DNA from: Polytrichum commune
Taxonomy: Eukaryota > Streptophyta > Polytrichopsida > Polytrichales > Polytrichaceae
Direction of reading: 5' to 3'
Assembly: GCA_950295325.1 (NCBI GenBank)
Contig: OX485803.1
Coordinates: 25,854,001 to 25,918,000 of the forward strand
Length of the DNA: 64,000 nt
The notes beneath the pieces were generated by a model. The model had not been told where the DNA came from and searched no databases. It saw only the letters and a program-made list of their open reading frames with translations. A program made the position numbers and the translations under genes. Below are positions 49,208 to 62,706 of this stretch, one piece after another (position 1 is the stretch's first letter; each line of letters starts with the position of its first letter).

Positions 49208-52200
49208 CTACAGGGTGACAGGTTGCAAAGGTTTGTTCTGTTGAGAAGGCTTCACACACTCCATTTCTGCATACTCGGCAATCAGGTCGTCTAGTGCATC
49301 TGCCAAGTTACACACGGGTTACCAATGGAGCACTAAGATTCTATTTTCAATCAAAAATATTATCATAACGGACCTGTATATAGTTCAATAGAGTTTAAAC
49401 ACTTAAACGAGCAGTATCTCCTTTGATTACTTTGTCCATCCTGATACATGCAAAAGGCCCAGGCAAGGTTCTGCAAATGAGAACTTACTACTGGCAGTGT
49501 CAAACAAGGAAACGTCCATGAACTCTTCGTAGTGATGTACATAAACTTTTCGCTTGTAAAGTTGCTTGAAGCTCTCTCTTATTCCAATGAAACGGTCCCT
49601 GAATCCTCGAGGAAAAAACAACCACTTACATGAGCCTTGTGAGGATGGACCCTTGTCTATTTCTGCTCAAGGAACCGATCTCCAAGACCGGGGCCTCAAT
49701 TCTAGAAATGAACACCGAGCATAGACTAGCTCCTTAGTCCTTAGGATTTTCGTGACCTATCTAAGGACGTGAAGCCAACACACACTCAATTGTGGATTTT
49801 ACAAGAAGTCAATTAGAAGAAGTCCAAAAAGGATCGACACTTGGGATATCCATTGTGGGTACCTCCAAGAATGAGAATTTGGGGGTCAACCCCAACACTT
49901 GCTCAAGAATGTTATGAACTTCTCTTTTGCCAAGGTAATATCAAATACAGTAACTGACATTAAGATGTTCCGTTCAGCATCATGAAATATGGAACATGTC
50001 ATTAATCATGAGAATTGTCAAGGTAGTGATGGAAACAAGGTCACCTGATGCAGGTGTTGTTTGAAAGACAAAGAAGAGAACAGGGACTGTGCACAGGAGG
50101 TTGACTGCACAGCCCTACTTTGAACCCCTCATCGTTCCAATAAGCCTGTCCCCCCACGCGACACAAAGTTAGTTCCTCAAGTTGCCTTTGAAGTTTTGAC
50201 ATACACAATCCTGTAAACCTAAATCAAACTGATCCTACGTACCAAAGGCCATACTTAGTTGAATAACTCTGAGTCTGTCCTTCGCAATACAAACCACGTA
50301 AATTGCTTCTTTGGTGTAGAGCTTATATATAGAAACAGACTGCAGCCAACTACGTCTACCGCATAGAGTTAATCCAATCGCTTTTCAATGAACGACTTTG
50401 ATTTGTAGGATATGTAATCTATTCTCAGATACGGCTTGAGATTTCAACATAGTGAATGTGTTCATACTTGCTTCCCCAGGAACCTGGCGTTGCTCCTTTA
50501 CACTAGAGAGGTTGAGAGCTATAAGAAAAGAGCCTTCTCAATGGCGGTTATGCATACTTGTTCACTCAAGTCCACTTGACGCTTGAGATTTCAACTTGAG
50601 AGCTTGAACATTTTACTGTGCTTAGAATGCTTCAATGGATCCATGTGGCGACAACGACAAGCTCTTGGTCCAAATATTAAGCAATATCCATGAGGTAGCT
50701 TAAGAATGTCGAGAGGTTCAAACTCTCATTTTGTGGGCCCCAAACCAATGGACTTCCAAGCATTCTTTGGCTTGTCACGTATTCTCCTTTGTGTAGTGCC
50801 ACTCCCCCTTTGGTATCTCGCTTTGAGCATGGCTACTTTACACTTGCTCAGACTATTGAAAACCTGAAAATTGGTCAAGCTCTCAATAGTTTGAGCTCTG
50901 GATAAAGCTTGTCAACTCCAAGCAAGTTCGAGCTCTCAACTCAAGCTCCACTGTAAATGGGGCCTGACTCATCTTGGATATGGACTAGAGATTTGTTTGC
51001 ACTATTTTGGGAACGAATTTTATAGAGCTTCTATTAGAAATCTTCGTGATCATTTAGGAGGATGGCTTAGAATGTGGAAGCAGTAAAATGCATAAGATGT
51101 ATATATATACGCACCATAGTGACACGATGCTTCATGCGAGAGACATTATCTTGAAGGTCGGAGATGGTGCAATTCTTCCCACGCATTAGCAGTGCACATG
51201 CCAAGTAGGTGGACCCAGTGGGGTTAACTTTCATCAGCTGATAATCCCTTGAGAATACATCTGTGAAAAGCTGCAAGACCCAATTAAGGTGAAGTTCATG
51301 ATGTGTCCTGTGTCATAGTATACTTTAAATCGCCAATTTCTTCAGAGTCGTGGGAATTTAAGTCATGCTCCAGCCAGTCTTCTAACAGTCGAAATTATCA
51401 GAGGGTTTTCCTTGCCCTCATTACTTTCTACTTTCCATCCAAGACTTCGTGAGAGTGGAAACATTACCAAATCAAAAACATCAGTATCTTTTTGTGTGTT
51501 CTTGTTGCAAAATGGAAAACTCATGTCAATATTTTGTCTCCTTTATATTCCTGTCCCGGTACCTGATTGACTGCACGGTGCTGATTCCCTGTGCCCGAAT
51601 CAAAAGAATAAAATCATCACATAATTACAGCAATTGGAAGAGATTCACATGTACCTTTCAACTACACATTGAGAAAATTTGATACCCAGTGATGGTGTCA
51701 CATAATGAGAAATCCACTGATGTTTTTCAGCTAAACACCAGTCCAATTTGATATCCAATAATGTTATTACTAATGCATGTGTACGCAGAAAACATGAAGT
51801 CCCTGCTTTCAAGTTTCATCGAAAAATAGCACGAGTGTTGTCAAAAGAGATTTCTTCCTGAAATGAGGAGATGATGCACCAGAAAAGGAGACGCCAGAGT
51901 ATGGCGACATGCTTGAGATAAGGTAATGTAGTCGCGGGAATGGAACCAGATTCATAGTGATCTCATTCAGATCCACTGCAATAAACGCATCAGAATGATA
52001 ATAATAAGTTATGATGGATATGTGACTGGAAGAAAATTGGAAACTGACCAGGTAAAATAAAGGGGAGATTTCAAAGGAAACAATTTATCTGGGATGCAAT
52101 TCCAAACATTCCTTTCACTTGTCTATCTTAGAATTTGAACCCGACCTTCCTCATCTTTGGCAGTGATGACCTGCTCTCCCAAGCTCACCCCCTCAGTTCT

Positions 52201-55200
52201 CCAAAGTATCTAGACCCTCTTCTGTAATCATATGATCAGCTACATGCGGTACATACTTAAACTCCAACATGGCCATAATAGATTTGCCACATTGCAGATC
52301 AGCTCAACACTCCAGATTTTTGGGTCACATATTCTAATGAGGTAGTATATGTTGAACAAACAAAAAGGTTAAATGCTGACCTCAAAATAAGCCTCAGAGA
52401 AGAGATTTTTTTCTTAGTTACAGGTCATGGGATCAGTGAGTACCATTCAGGGGTCCCTCAAAGCGCATAGAACTTGTCAAATGGAGAAGGAGACTAGAGG
52501 CAATGCTATTCATTTCATCAAATGGTTTGACCATTCTTGGACCCCGTCTGTCCAATGCTTGATTCACCATTCGGTTTTCCTTGGTGCTAGCCCTCTCCTT
52601 CTTTCTGCAAATCCAAGCGATGAAGAGGAAGTAAACAAAATGTTCATAATAATTGCTAAAGAACATGTACCCTAATGTTTATGTAAAGGCATCAAAAGTT
52701 TACATCTTGGTCCTAGAGGCGCAACACACATAAATCAGTGATGAAGTAAGATGAGAACCTCAAAATGTCAACCAAGGCCTGATTTTCTACTGGGAGGACG
52801 CAATTGGCATGCTCTGTTAGTGCAATTGTTGAAAGAATGCTGCACGTGACGGTTTCATGCTTTAAAAAATTCGATCCACATCGAAAATAAATCAATGTTA
52901 CTCAGACAAGTGCTTCTACAGATCTACTAGCATGCCCAAGTCATGAGTGCACTGCATATGCCTTGTTTCTTCACACATTCCATAAACTATCAGTGATTGA
53001 GAAACTGCAACTTAAGTAAATGCAACTAAATCCTGTGACCTTAAATCTTAAACTCAAGTTCTATTTGGAATCAGTAAATCAACTTCACGAAAGAATCCAC
53101 CATGTCATGCTGACACCATTATTCACACCGGTGGCAACATCGGAGTCGTCCTTTCTATGAAGTTCTTGGTGGAGCCAAGAAATAGATAGATTACGCAGTA
53201 CCTGTTGTATGGAGAAGTAACAACATCGTCATCTGCAGATGGGAATATGCTCTGTGTGAAGCGATAAACCTCTGGATATGCATCCTGCAGTGACAGGAAA
53301 ACATTCCCAAACTAAATTTTAGGTGCAGAAATTTGAACATGTATACAATCAAAACTGAAATCAAGAAGCTTTAATTTCCAATACAAATATAGCATCAAAG
53401 ACATCCCATAGTGAAAGAAGGGACAAACTAGACCTACATGGCAAGATTAAATTTACAACCATGACTCTGAGAACACGCACATGGAGGAGCTCGAGAATGT
53501 AGCTTCCGAGACCAGATCCAGTGCCACCCCCAAGAGAGTGCAACATCACAAAACTTTGTAACGAGTCACATAGTTCCGCCTGCAATGAATAATCATAGTC
53601 CTTAACCTCTTCATCGCTTACATGTCTGAAACCTAAAATAAGATTTTACAATTTGCAACAAAGCAACAGAACGTAGGCTTATTATAGTAAGAAGTCTTAT
53701 TTGCTGACAGAATCATAGGTAATGACGGAATCCTTGGCCCATAACAATCTGCATTCCTTTGTCTGATCTGCATTCCTTTGTCTGCTTTATAATGAATGCT
53801 CCTTTAAAACTAAAGGGGAAGAAATCTGGAACTCATATATCCTACAGAGAAGATGAACATTTCCAAGGCCGAAAAGTGGCAACTGAATGTGAGATTCCAT
53901 ACCTCGCCCCTTATTTTCTCAAGAATGAGATCAGCATACTGTGGTCCATATACCTCATGTCCATGTGCCCTGATGACATCTACAAGAAGTGATCAGAAAT
54001 TTTTCAAGAAATGATCAGTTCAAATGATGACTTTCTTAGTCACCAAAGAAATGGGATTCTTTCATGAAACTTTACCCTGAAACCCATCCCTTGTCCGTCA
54101 GAGGCTAATTCAGCCTGCAATTGATGGCCAGGTCCTGATAAGGAATAAAACTAAATGGTTACAGTGATTGACCTGAGACACTAATAGTTGGTGATGGTCA
54201 TACCAATTGTTGCCAGAACCTGAGGTGTCTGTGATGTACTGCTTGCTGTGAAACAGATCTGCCAGGGGGCCCTGAAACTCGGACAAGTGGAGTTGATCAA
54301 CTTCTACTCCGAACAACCTTTCCAATGTTTGTAGAAAATGTGCAACTCACAATGCCCTTTAGCTGAGGTTTTAAGACCAAAGTTGAATGGGAGTACAATA
54401 TTTCTGTCCATTATCAATGCAGCTGAACTCTTATTAGTATTGGAAGACTTCATCATTCTGATATCAAGTGAAGATTTCTTGCTTGAGAAGGAGGTCTAGG
54501 ATTTGCTGGATGGTGCCAACAGCTAAACTCTTTCTCTTTAGTGTGGGCCTTTTTCCTTCAAAGCCGTTTGATTGAACTAATCTTCTATCTACATATTTGA
54601 AAGCTAATCATTATGTGACAACCAGTTCCAAACCCCTATGCTTGAATGACACATACCCCACCCACGTTATTTCAGGACCCGCACTAAAGAGAAGAAATAG
54701 TGTACTGACAAAGCTAATAATTTATTGGAAGGTCTTAATTCTGTGCATAATACTCTACCTTAAGTAACTGATTGACAACGCCCTCCTCCATATCTATGAG
54801 CACCGCTCTTGCCTGCAACAATTTTGTAAGAACGTTCAGTTCAAACATACCTAGAGTACTCTGCTGAATAGAGTTATCCTTTAAACTCAATGGGACTGTT
54901 CGTTGGAAGTTGGTCCCCTATGATCTTCCATTCGTTGTTTTCCATACAAAATCTATAATTTCTTTCCACTTGTGATGGTGCATGCTCGGAGGTACTGTTT
55001 GAATTTGAATGAAGAGCAACCTATTTCGGCTCATTGAGGGCCAAACTCAATTTAGCACCTCTTGATTGCATGCCAAATGAGTTTGACCCTCAACAAACCG
55101 ATAACAAATGTGCTTCAGTCAAACCTCCACACTACCTCCCAGCATGCACCAAAAAATTTCCGAACATGGAAGGTGTTGTGTGCAAAAATCCAACTCCCTA

Positions 55201-56391
55201 CCAAAAGCCATGTTGAGTAAGAGGATAACTCTATAGATGATTTTCCGTTGGTTATTTTGCATGCAAAGTCAGTAATTCTTTCCACTTCTTATGGTGCATC
55301 CTCGGAGGTAGTGTTTGAATTTGAATGAAGAGCAACCTATTTCGGTTTGTTGAGGGCTAAAATCGTTTTGAAACCTCTAGATTGCATGCCAAAATGAGTT
55401 TGACCCTCAATAAAGCAATATAGAATTTTCTTCATTCAAACCACCACACTACTACCTCCAGACATGGATCAAAACTTAATGGACATGGAACATGGAAGGT
55501 GTTGTATCCAAAACGACTAACTCTCTACCAGAAGTTATGTTGAGATAGATGATAACTCCAATACCCACTAAATGACTCCAAATCTTTCTTGTAGAGAAAT
55601 TTCAGAAAAATCTCGGATTCAATCAATAGACAAAGCGTTATGTACAACCTTTAGATAATGGATGGGAGTGGTTCCGTCGCCTACAGGAAGCTCCCGAGGT
55701 GGGGTGTAGCGTCTATCCACGTTATGGAAGAAGCTGTATAATCATAGCCAACATTAAACTTAAAATGAATTTTAAAGAAAATACAACGAAATGGCTATAC
55801 CTATGAGAGTGTATGTTCATTCTGGAGATTGTAAAGAAACTTTCAGAAAAGACATTAGGTATCGAACTGGTCAAGTTGCATTGCTTTCTCTTACGTTGGT
55901 TTTGATATCAGCTGACCTGCTAAGGCTATGATCAAATACAACATCAAGATTGCACATGGCATGCTCTCGTAGCGCCATGTCCCAGAACCGGCATCCAATC
56001 TGCACATCGTCAACATTTCCGTTTTAATACTGAACCCAAGAGCAGCAACTTTCAACATGGTGCATTACTTCATTGATTTGGTGAAATAAAGGTCATAGTT
56101 CAAAAAGTAATTAGGGTTCAGATTCTTCGGTGTGAGGTACTTTGGCATTCTACAGCTTTCCACATCAATCATTAGCCCATCAATACCCCCAACCCCACTA
56201 TAAGCACATAGAAATTGAAACCAGAGGTAATAATTTAAACTAGTATTTGGCATGATATTATGCCTGCTTATGGTTCAAGTTTTACTTCCCTATCTCAACT
56301 TTCAAGCATCTGGATGTCATTGAGGTAGGGAAAGATTTTGTGCCTGATTTCCACATTGGCCGACTTGCAGGGTGATGATTTCGCGTGGCAT
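49208..56391 (-). CDS. TUBE1: Epsilon-tubulin
   Basis: Divergent tubulin needed for centriole and basal-body triplets. Exons on the minus strand: 56391-56344, 55999-55917, 55733-55649, 54812-54759, 54271-54204, 53969-53903, 53579-53481, 53284-53202, 52839-52759, 52604-52444, 51975-51833, 51270-51115, 50145-50045, 49598-49489, 49299-49208. They total 1,431 bp, 476 residues, against 475 in human as I recall. All phases close and the frame ends in TAG. It starts MPREIITLQVGQCGNQIG, has VLIDMEEGVVN, the tubulin signature GGGTGSG at residues 152-158, SPYN, LTEHANCVLPVENQAL and VPFPRLHYL. FWDMALREHA, DTSGSGNNWAHGHEVYG and LCSQPPV...NNTCIR mark the epsilon class against alpha, beta and gamma. The insert RKKERASTKENRM before KPFDEMN is family-typical. 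Intron 1 has a GC donor. Transcribed toward UVR3. Confidence 0.95.
54872..55560 (-). repeat. Two tandem foldback copies in an epsilon-tubulin intron
   Basis: The 836-bp intron 54813-55648 carries two direct copies, about 54960-55230 and 55285-55560. Each has GGTGCAT-CTCGGAGGTA-TGTTTGAA at its left and TCAAAC...CACACTACCTCC at its right in inverted form. Matching inner halves are GTTGAGGG / CCCTCAA. ATAGAGTTATCC and GGATAACTCTAT enclose the first copy. It is a MITE duplicated inside an intron. Confidence 0.7.
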
Positions 56392-57399
56392 TGCGAATTT
56401 TGATGTCCCAATGTAGATAGTGAAGGATTATTACTTTGGAGGATTGCATCTCTCGAAGCAACTCCCGAGTAGGAAATCTGAGAGAAAAGGTGGGCAACCA
56501 GAATGTGGATCAATTCAAAGAAAAGAGGCAACATTCCAAGAAGTGTTTCTGAGCCCAAAATTCTGTGTAAAGAAACGGCGAAAGGGGAAAGTGCATCAAG
56601 AATGGGAATACCATGACATAGCATGGAATGGTTGGGTATGGCATGCACTCACTTCCCATGTCCACTATGCACACATACCTACTCGTCATGACAACACCTT
56701 TTACATGGAGAAATGGAGATTATTACCAGCAGCTGGCATTAAATTTGTTCAATACATTGAGCTTCGACCAAATACAATCACACTAGTAGGGCCTTCAAGT
56801 GAGTCACACAAGATCTTTGAACCTTATTAGACAAATTCTTATGTCATCTCAGGTCATAAGTACCGTACAGGATTTGACCTCATTATTGAACCAAATGCAA
56901 GTGCTCCAGCTCAAATGGCCTTACACTAATAATATTGCTATACTTTGTAAGCCTTGTCCTTTTAGGTACAGTATGTAGATTCCTAAAATGATATGCTAGT
57001 GCTCTGACAGTGCTGTGGACACACAAATAGACAGTTTGTTCTGATGCACAAGGCACAATGCGACAAAAGGGAGCACAATCTAAACAGCACACACACACTT
57101 CCCTCGAAACTAGATGTCATCCAAAACAATAACTCAAGGTTGTGCGTTGGATCTGTAAATGTTCATACATAGACATTTCTTCACCCTGCATTGAGTCTCT
57201 TGGCCACCATAGATTCACACCAAAATAATTTACCCATTTGTTACACCTGGCAGAGATGGCCTCAATCATATTAGTCATTTACAAGTCCATTGTAGGATCT
57301 CCTTGGGAACTGCGAGATGAGATCAGAGGACCAGACAGAGAATGAGGTCAAGGAAACAAAGAAAAGGACCAACTTTCTAAATCAAAATCCACTCTGTTT
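56392..57399. other. Gap between epsilon-tubulin start and F-box gene stop
   Basis: 1 kb that must hold the epsilon-tubulin promoter and the 3' UTR of the F-box gene. A plus-strand 136-codon open frame (56420-56830) crosses it. I recognise no domain and regard it as chance. Confidence 0.5.
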
Positions 57400-60300
57400 C
57401 TAAAGGTTGTTGATGTGTTCTAGTATGGTGTCATCTGTAATGGGATATATGTGAGACTCCCGAACTGTAGCATGAATCCCAGAAATTAAGTGAAGGCTTT
57501 CTAATTTTATGCATGCTATTTTCAAGCTCTGCAGGTTGGCGAGAGAGAGAGGCTCTATAGTTTCAAGTCTCAGTCTTTTCAGTGCTGGCATGGTCCATGT
57601 GTCGAATGATATGCTCTCAAGTGCTTGGAACACACCTAGGGCAGCTGCTGATAAGAACATCATGTTCTGCACCACAGGAAGATGAGTCAGAAATAGAGCA
57701 CAAGCATATAAGCAATGTGTCACCCAACTTTCAAATACTAACCCTGAGTGATCACATGGACCCAATCACTACTTCCAGCATTATGTTTATCTCAATTGAT
57801 AACTGACACTTACTACTCTCAGTCATATATTTCCAAGGCACCCTGAACATTCTTCCCAAGTAGAATAAGGCAGGACAAACCTGAAAGAGGGATCCTATTG
57901 TGGGAGGGATCCCATGTTCTCCAGCAATATCCAGAGAAGAGCGTAGGTCAATTGCCTGCACAGAAGTCCAGGTTAAACAAATATGAACATGTATAGAAAC
58001 CCTGCTAAGAGAACAGATTGGGCTGAAAGTTGTCTTTATAGTAAATTGCGTCACTTGTCAGCCCATGCTGTTCATACAGCATACAGAATAATTGGGTACA
58101 TTAACTCCCTGTAGTTTACTAAGTCTGAGGTGATTGTGAACATATCTTCTTCCTACATGCATTACTTGCAAAGAATAGATAGGATTCATTGCCGCAACAG
58201 GAACAGCAAGCATTTGTAACTGGGTCACCAACAGGCCTTCACAAAAAAATTGATGTAGTGGTTATCAAAGTGTTCTACCATCTCTGAGATGCAGAATATC
58301 TGGACACTGACAGGGTATCCATCACTCCGGCTGAGATTAGTTATACATTAACTGCACAGTGATAGTAAAGACAGGCACTGACCTCAAGGTTGGGGCATGC
58401 AGCTGCAAGTGCTGAAACAGAAGACTCCGTGAGATCACAACGATTTAGAGCCAGAGCACTCAATGGCGGTGGTCCTGCATCCAACAGTGCCAACAATTCC
58501 TGCACAACATTGTAATAGTTTCAACTTCAGGATCCAATTCGTTTTGGCTACTGTGAACAACTGCTCAAACTCATAAGCACCAACTGAAAACTGAATTAGA
58601 AAGGATGAAGGATGAGAATAAGGAACCTTGTCAGAGCAATGAGTGTGTTCTTGCCAGATGAGCTGAGATTTCAGCGATTGTCCAAATGACCTATTGACAA
58701 GAATCACTTATCAGATGCAAAATAGCAGAAATAGAAGCCAGATATAGGTTTCAGACCAAAGGTAAAAAGAAAATGAGTTGGCATGTGAGTCTAACAGGGC
58801 AATGAGGATGAACCACTCACGGCATGCGTAGCTCCACAGACAATGTATGGAGTTTTGGAAGAGCACCCAACTCAGTCATAATCAAGCGAAGAACTTTTCT
58901 TAATATCACATGCTGCAACCACACCCACCAGACAAATATAAACACAGTGCAGACAGATCATCCTTTAGCTGATATTAAAAACCTCAGCAAGTTTACTAAA
59001 GCTCATAGCAACAAGGATATGCAATATCAAGGATGTGCTGTACCTGGAGAACAAGTGTGACACTATTGAGGTCAGGACAATGCCAGCGGACTGCTGCAAA
59101 GGCCTTCTCTGAAAGTTGTCCACACCCACATGACAGAACAGGTGGAAGCACATACTTCTCTGGCCCCACATCTGCCACTCGCAGAGGTGAAGGACCCACT
59201 TCAAATGAAGAACTTGGGTACATTGAGGGTACACACAAATGCTGCAAGCGAAGTGTGTGAAGACGGGGACAGTTCTTCAGCATGATTCTGTATAAATTAC
59301 AAACCAATATATTAGGCCAGGCATACACTGAATACTCAGGCACAACACTGAACAGCACAAGAGGGAAGGGGACACCAAGCCCTCTCCAGCCTAACCAAAT
59401 TTCAGAGAATGAAGACATGTTCCCAGTGTCATCACACAAGAGGTAGAGTGCTTCTACAGCATTCAAGCATATGTGTAAATCAAGCTTTAAGTTCTTGTAG
59501 ATATGATACGAAGTCTACTTCAAGTCACTACCCAAAAGTATGCTCAAGGAGCAAAGAGAAAATTGTTGATAATCAGTATACCATGCAAATATCTGATATG
59601 CAAAAAAAATGACCAGATGATCAAATATAAGAGAGAGACATGACAAAAAAATTGAGAAACTTACTGCAGGCTTTTGTCACTAAGACGAGAGGAACTGATA
59701 TCAAGCTCTCCCATATACCTGAATCAACCACAAATGAAGGTGTTGCATATCATGATTGACAACAAGTGTAAGACAATGGAAATTATTCACATGATAGGTG
59801 CAACAAATAATTCTTCAAATATCTAATTTGATTGGGAACATGAAGAGATGAAACTAAAGATAGAGAGCATGCACATTGTTGTGATGTATCATCCAGCAAT
59901 GTGCAAAATTCAGCTGAAACCTGTTAGGTGAACTCCAACTAATACTACAATTGAGTAATAAAATTAAGGAGTGATCCACTCTTACTCAACCTTCAGTAGC
60001 AGAAAACCAGAAAAAAGAAAAAGCTGCAGCAAAAGAGCCACAAGAGGTAGAAGCTAAAGAGCTCAGAAGAAGGGTAGCTGGTAGACATTTCCATACAGCT
60101 CACCTTCCGATCTTCATCTTTGACATTACAATCTCCAAGAATGCACCCCCAGGTGCCACCGGCTGAACTGGTGATGGTGTTCGTGGAGAAGGTCCACTTT
60201 CTTCTGAATTGGAAACTCCACCTCCAAGGCCCTCGGCCAGGCGATTCTCACTGGCCCAGAAAAGGGAACGAATCGGGGAGGGTGCCTGCGCAGACAGCAG

Positions 60301-60927
60301 ACTTTTCGGTGTCTTGAATGCAGAGAAAGGGGAGTGAGTTGTTGGATTAACCCAGTGTTTTGGGAGTGGAGTCTTTGGCTGCATGGGAGTGGCAGAGGCT
60401 TTTGTACCCACTGAATGTGGGAGATCGTCATCAAACTGCCATGACCGCAGCTGTGATATATCAGTAGCAATTGCTCTCCAAATCCTGTTCAGATAACAAT
60501 CCCAACAAGTTAAGGGGCTGAATTTGCATCGCTCTCAAGCTAAGGTGTTGTATAAAGATGAAAGTAGGATGCACACAAATCCCCATAAAATTGATTAATA
60601 TGTAACTCCCATTGCTTCTACAGTACAAGATACTACACATCCTTGTCAATAATCCAATCTCGTACAATGAAAGCTAAGCATAAGATTTACTACTTTCATT
60701 CCTGTGTGAAGTTGACATCAACAATTGACATGGGTGTGAGTTTAAATGTGGGAGAAGAGCAATGTGACAAAGTTACTACACGCATTGTTAGAGTAAATAT
60801 ACCTGCACACTTGAGCAGCTGATAAAACATCTTGGGGCTCAACCAAATGACGAAAAATTTGAGCCACAACATCCGGTTCTTGCACACCCGAAATCTCCAC
60901 CATTTCCTCCCCCTTTGTCGACTCCAT
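57400..60927 (-). CDS. F-box protein with leucine-rich repeats
   Basis: Probable substrate receptor of an SCF ubiquitin ligase. Minus-strand exons: 60927-60803, 60484-60104, 59718-59665, 59287-59044, 58912-58821, 58690-58627, 58499-58383, 57955-57881, 57666-57400. Total 1,419 bp, 472 residues plus stop, all phases closing. Residues about 16-50 (EPDVVAQIFRHLVEPQDVLS, AAQVCRIWRAIATD) are an F-box. A Ser/Pro-rich linker follows to about 150. Degenerate leucine-rich repeats then run to the end, for example GELDISSSRLSDKSLQ, MLKNCPRLHTLRLQHL, GPPPLSALALNRCDL and AAACPNLEAIDLRSS. A Cys-bearing insert (CGCGQLSEKAF) sits in the repeats. It is much shorter than plant FBL15/SLOMO-type proteins and lacks the FBL17 front part, so I give no gene name. 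The last exon's end is the least certain. Confidence 0.8.
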
Positions 60928-62706
60928 TCTCTTTTCTCCCTCAAACCAAACTCTTTTATGGAGGCCTAGACAATGTTACCCATGCAGACAACGAGCTGGA
61001 ACAGCTATTGTCTTCCACACAGTGGCATTACTTTGACGCACTACAAAATACTGCGATTTGAAGGTACTAATTCGGCCAACTTCTTTGTGGCTGAATCGCA
61101 TGTCTCACATTGTGAGGCCATCTAAACCGCGAATGAGAAAAACGAAATTGACGAAGCTGCATTGCAATTACTTCGCCTCCCGATCCTACGACCTATCCAA
61201 AACCGTATATTTTACCTCTACCACCAGCCAAGACGCCAGTGCCTGATAAGTAGGCTTGGTAAAGACTCCAGTGCATTATAATTTCCTAAATGGTAAAGTC
61301 GGAAGAAGTCGTATAGGTGCACACTTCCCTAACTTACAGTTTCAAAACTGTGGGAATACCACAAAGACCGGGTCTTCGAACCAAAGGTTTTTAAAACTTA
61401 AAAAGACGTTACGCACAAGAGTATATCAAACCCCCTTAATCCACAAGCCAAAACTGAAACCCTGAGGTTTAACCCCACAGTGCACTCGATAGCCCTCGAC
61501 CTCGCTACAAAGACTCCAGCTTAAGAAACACAGTGTTAATCGCTACGATGAGCCCTGAAGAACCAAAATGGGGGAAAAGAAGCACATTTCCACCCCAATT
61601 TGAGACCACGGTGTGAAAAAAAATTACAGCATCCCCTGTGCGGAACGTGTTCGGGGATACATTCGCCGTTGTGAGAAAGATGTCCCCTGATGTGCAAGGA
61701 TGCAAAATGGTCGATCCGGAGCGAAACCCTAAGCACTCTCTCTCTCTCCTCCGAAGCTCCCGATTTCGGAGAAGCGAAAGCAAGCAATGGCGCGCTTATG
61801 GAATCGATGAATGTGTGGATGATTGTGTGCGTTAATGAACAGTATCTCCGTCTTCTTATCATTCATCTATCCGTCGAGCTGAAGGGCGGAGCCACTGTCC
61901 TTCAGCCTTACGGGCAACTTTACAATGGAGCTTGAGGGCCCTTGCCTCGTGATTATACAAATTATGTGATTGGTCGAGAGAAGCCAGAGCCAGTCCGAGT
62001 TCACTTTACACTAGGTCTTGAGGGCCTGAGGGACCAAAGAAATTTGAATACATGTCCTACATGATAGCAAGTGATAATGTTCATGGTCTATCAAATATTA
62101 TGTTAGACACATTAAAAAGAGGTGTGTCTAACACAAAACTAGGGGTTGTAGTAATTAGTTGAATTGTCGTTGGCTCTTAGAAATAGTCTATTGTCATGGT
62201 GGAGATTTGAACCCAAACATATGTTGTGGTCCCTCAATATGGTCTTCATTACGCTAAGCTTGAGGGCTCGTCAATTGCAAATTTGAATTTTTATTTCACA
62301 CGATATAACCTTTGGATGATTTTCAAGGATCCTTAGATTTTCATGATCATAGGCAAACACACACATAACAACAACCAAGATCCCAAAGTATGAATCTTAC
62401 AATAACCAAACCCTCTCTCCATTAGCTCAAATAGAGGTAGAAAACAACCTCCCGAGGACAAACTCAAGAAACAAACCCAACACACTCTGGAATCAATAAA
62501 ACCACCTTGCTAATATAACACCCACCTTCAATATACATAACATGCATCACATACACATACTCACGCAACTATGAAAGGGATCTTGAGCCCCTCTTGTACA
62601 TGGTTACCAAAATGGACCACCTCCAACAGGAGGCAATCGCATTTGTCATGTATCCTTGCTCAGTGTACCGCTCAAGGTTTAGATACAAGCTCACAACTAT
62701 GATCAA

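Noticed and set aside
54062-54105. Possible tubulin exon reading AELASDGQGMGFR
   Set aside because: It has plausible splice sites but the true exon at 53903-53969 completes the split Trp codon and matches the family; including both breaks similarity.
56420-56830. 136-codon plus-strand open frame
   Set aside because: Overlaps the epsilon-tubulin promoter region, has no recognisable domain, and its composition looks like chance.
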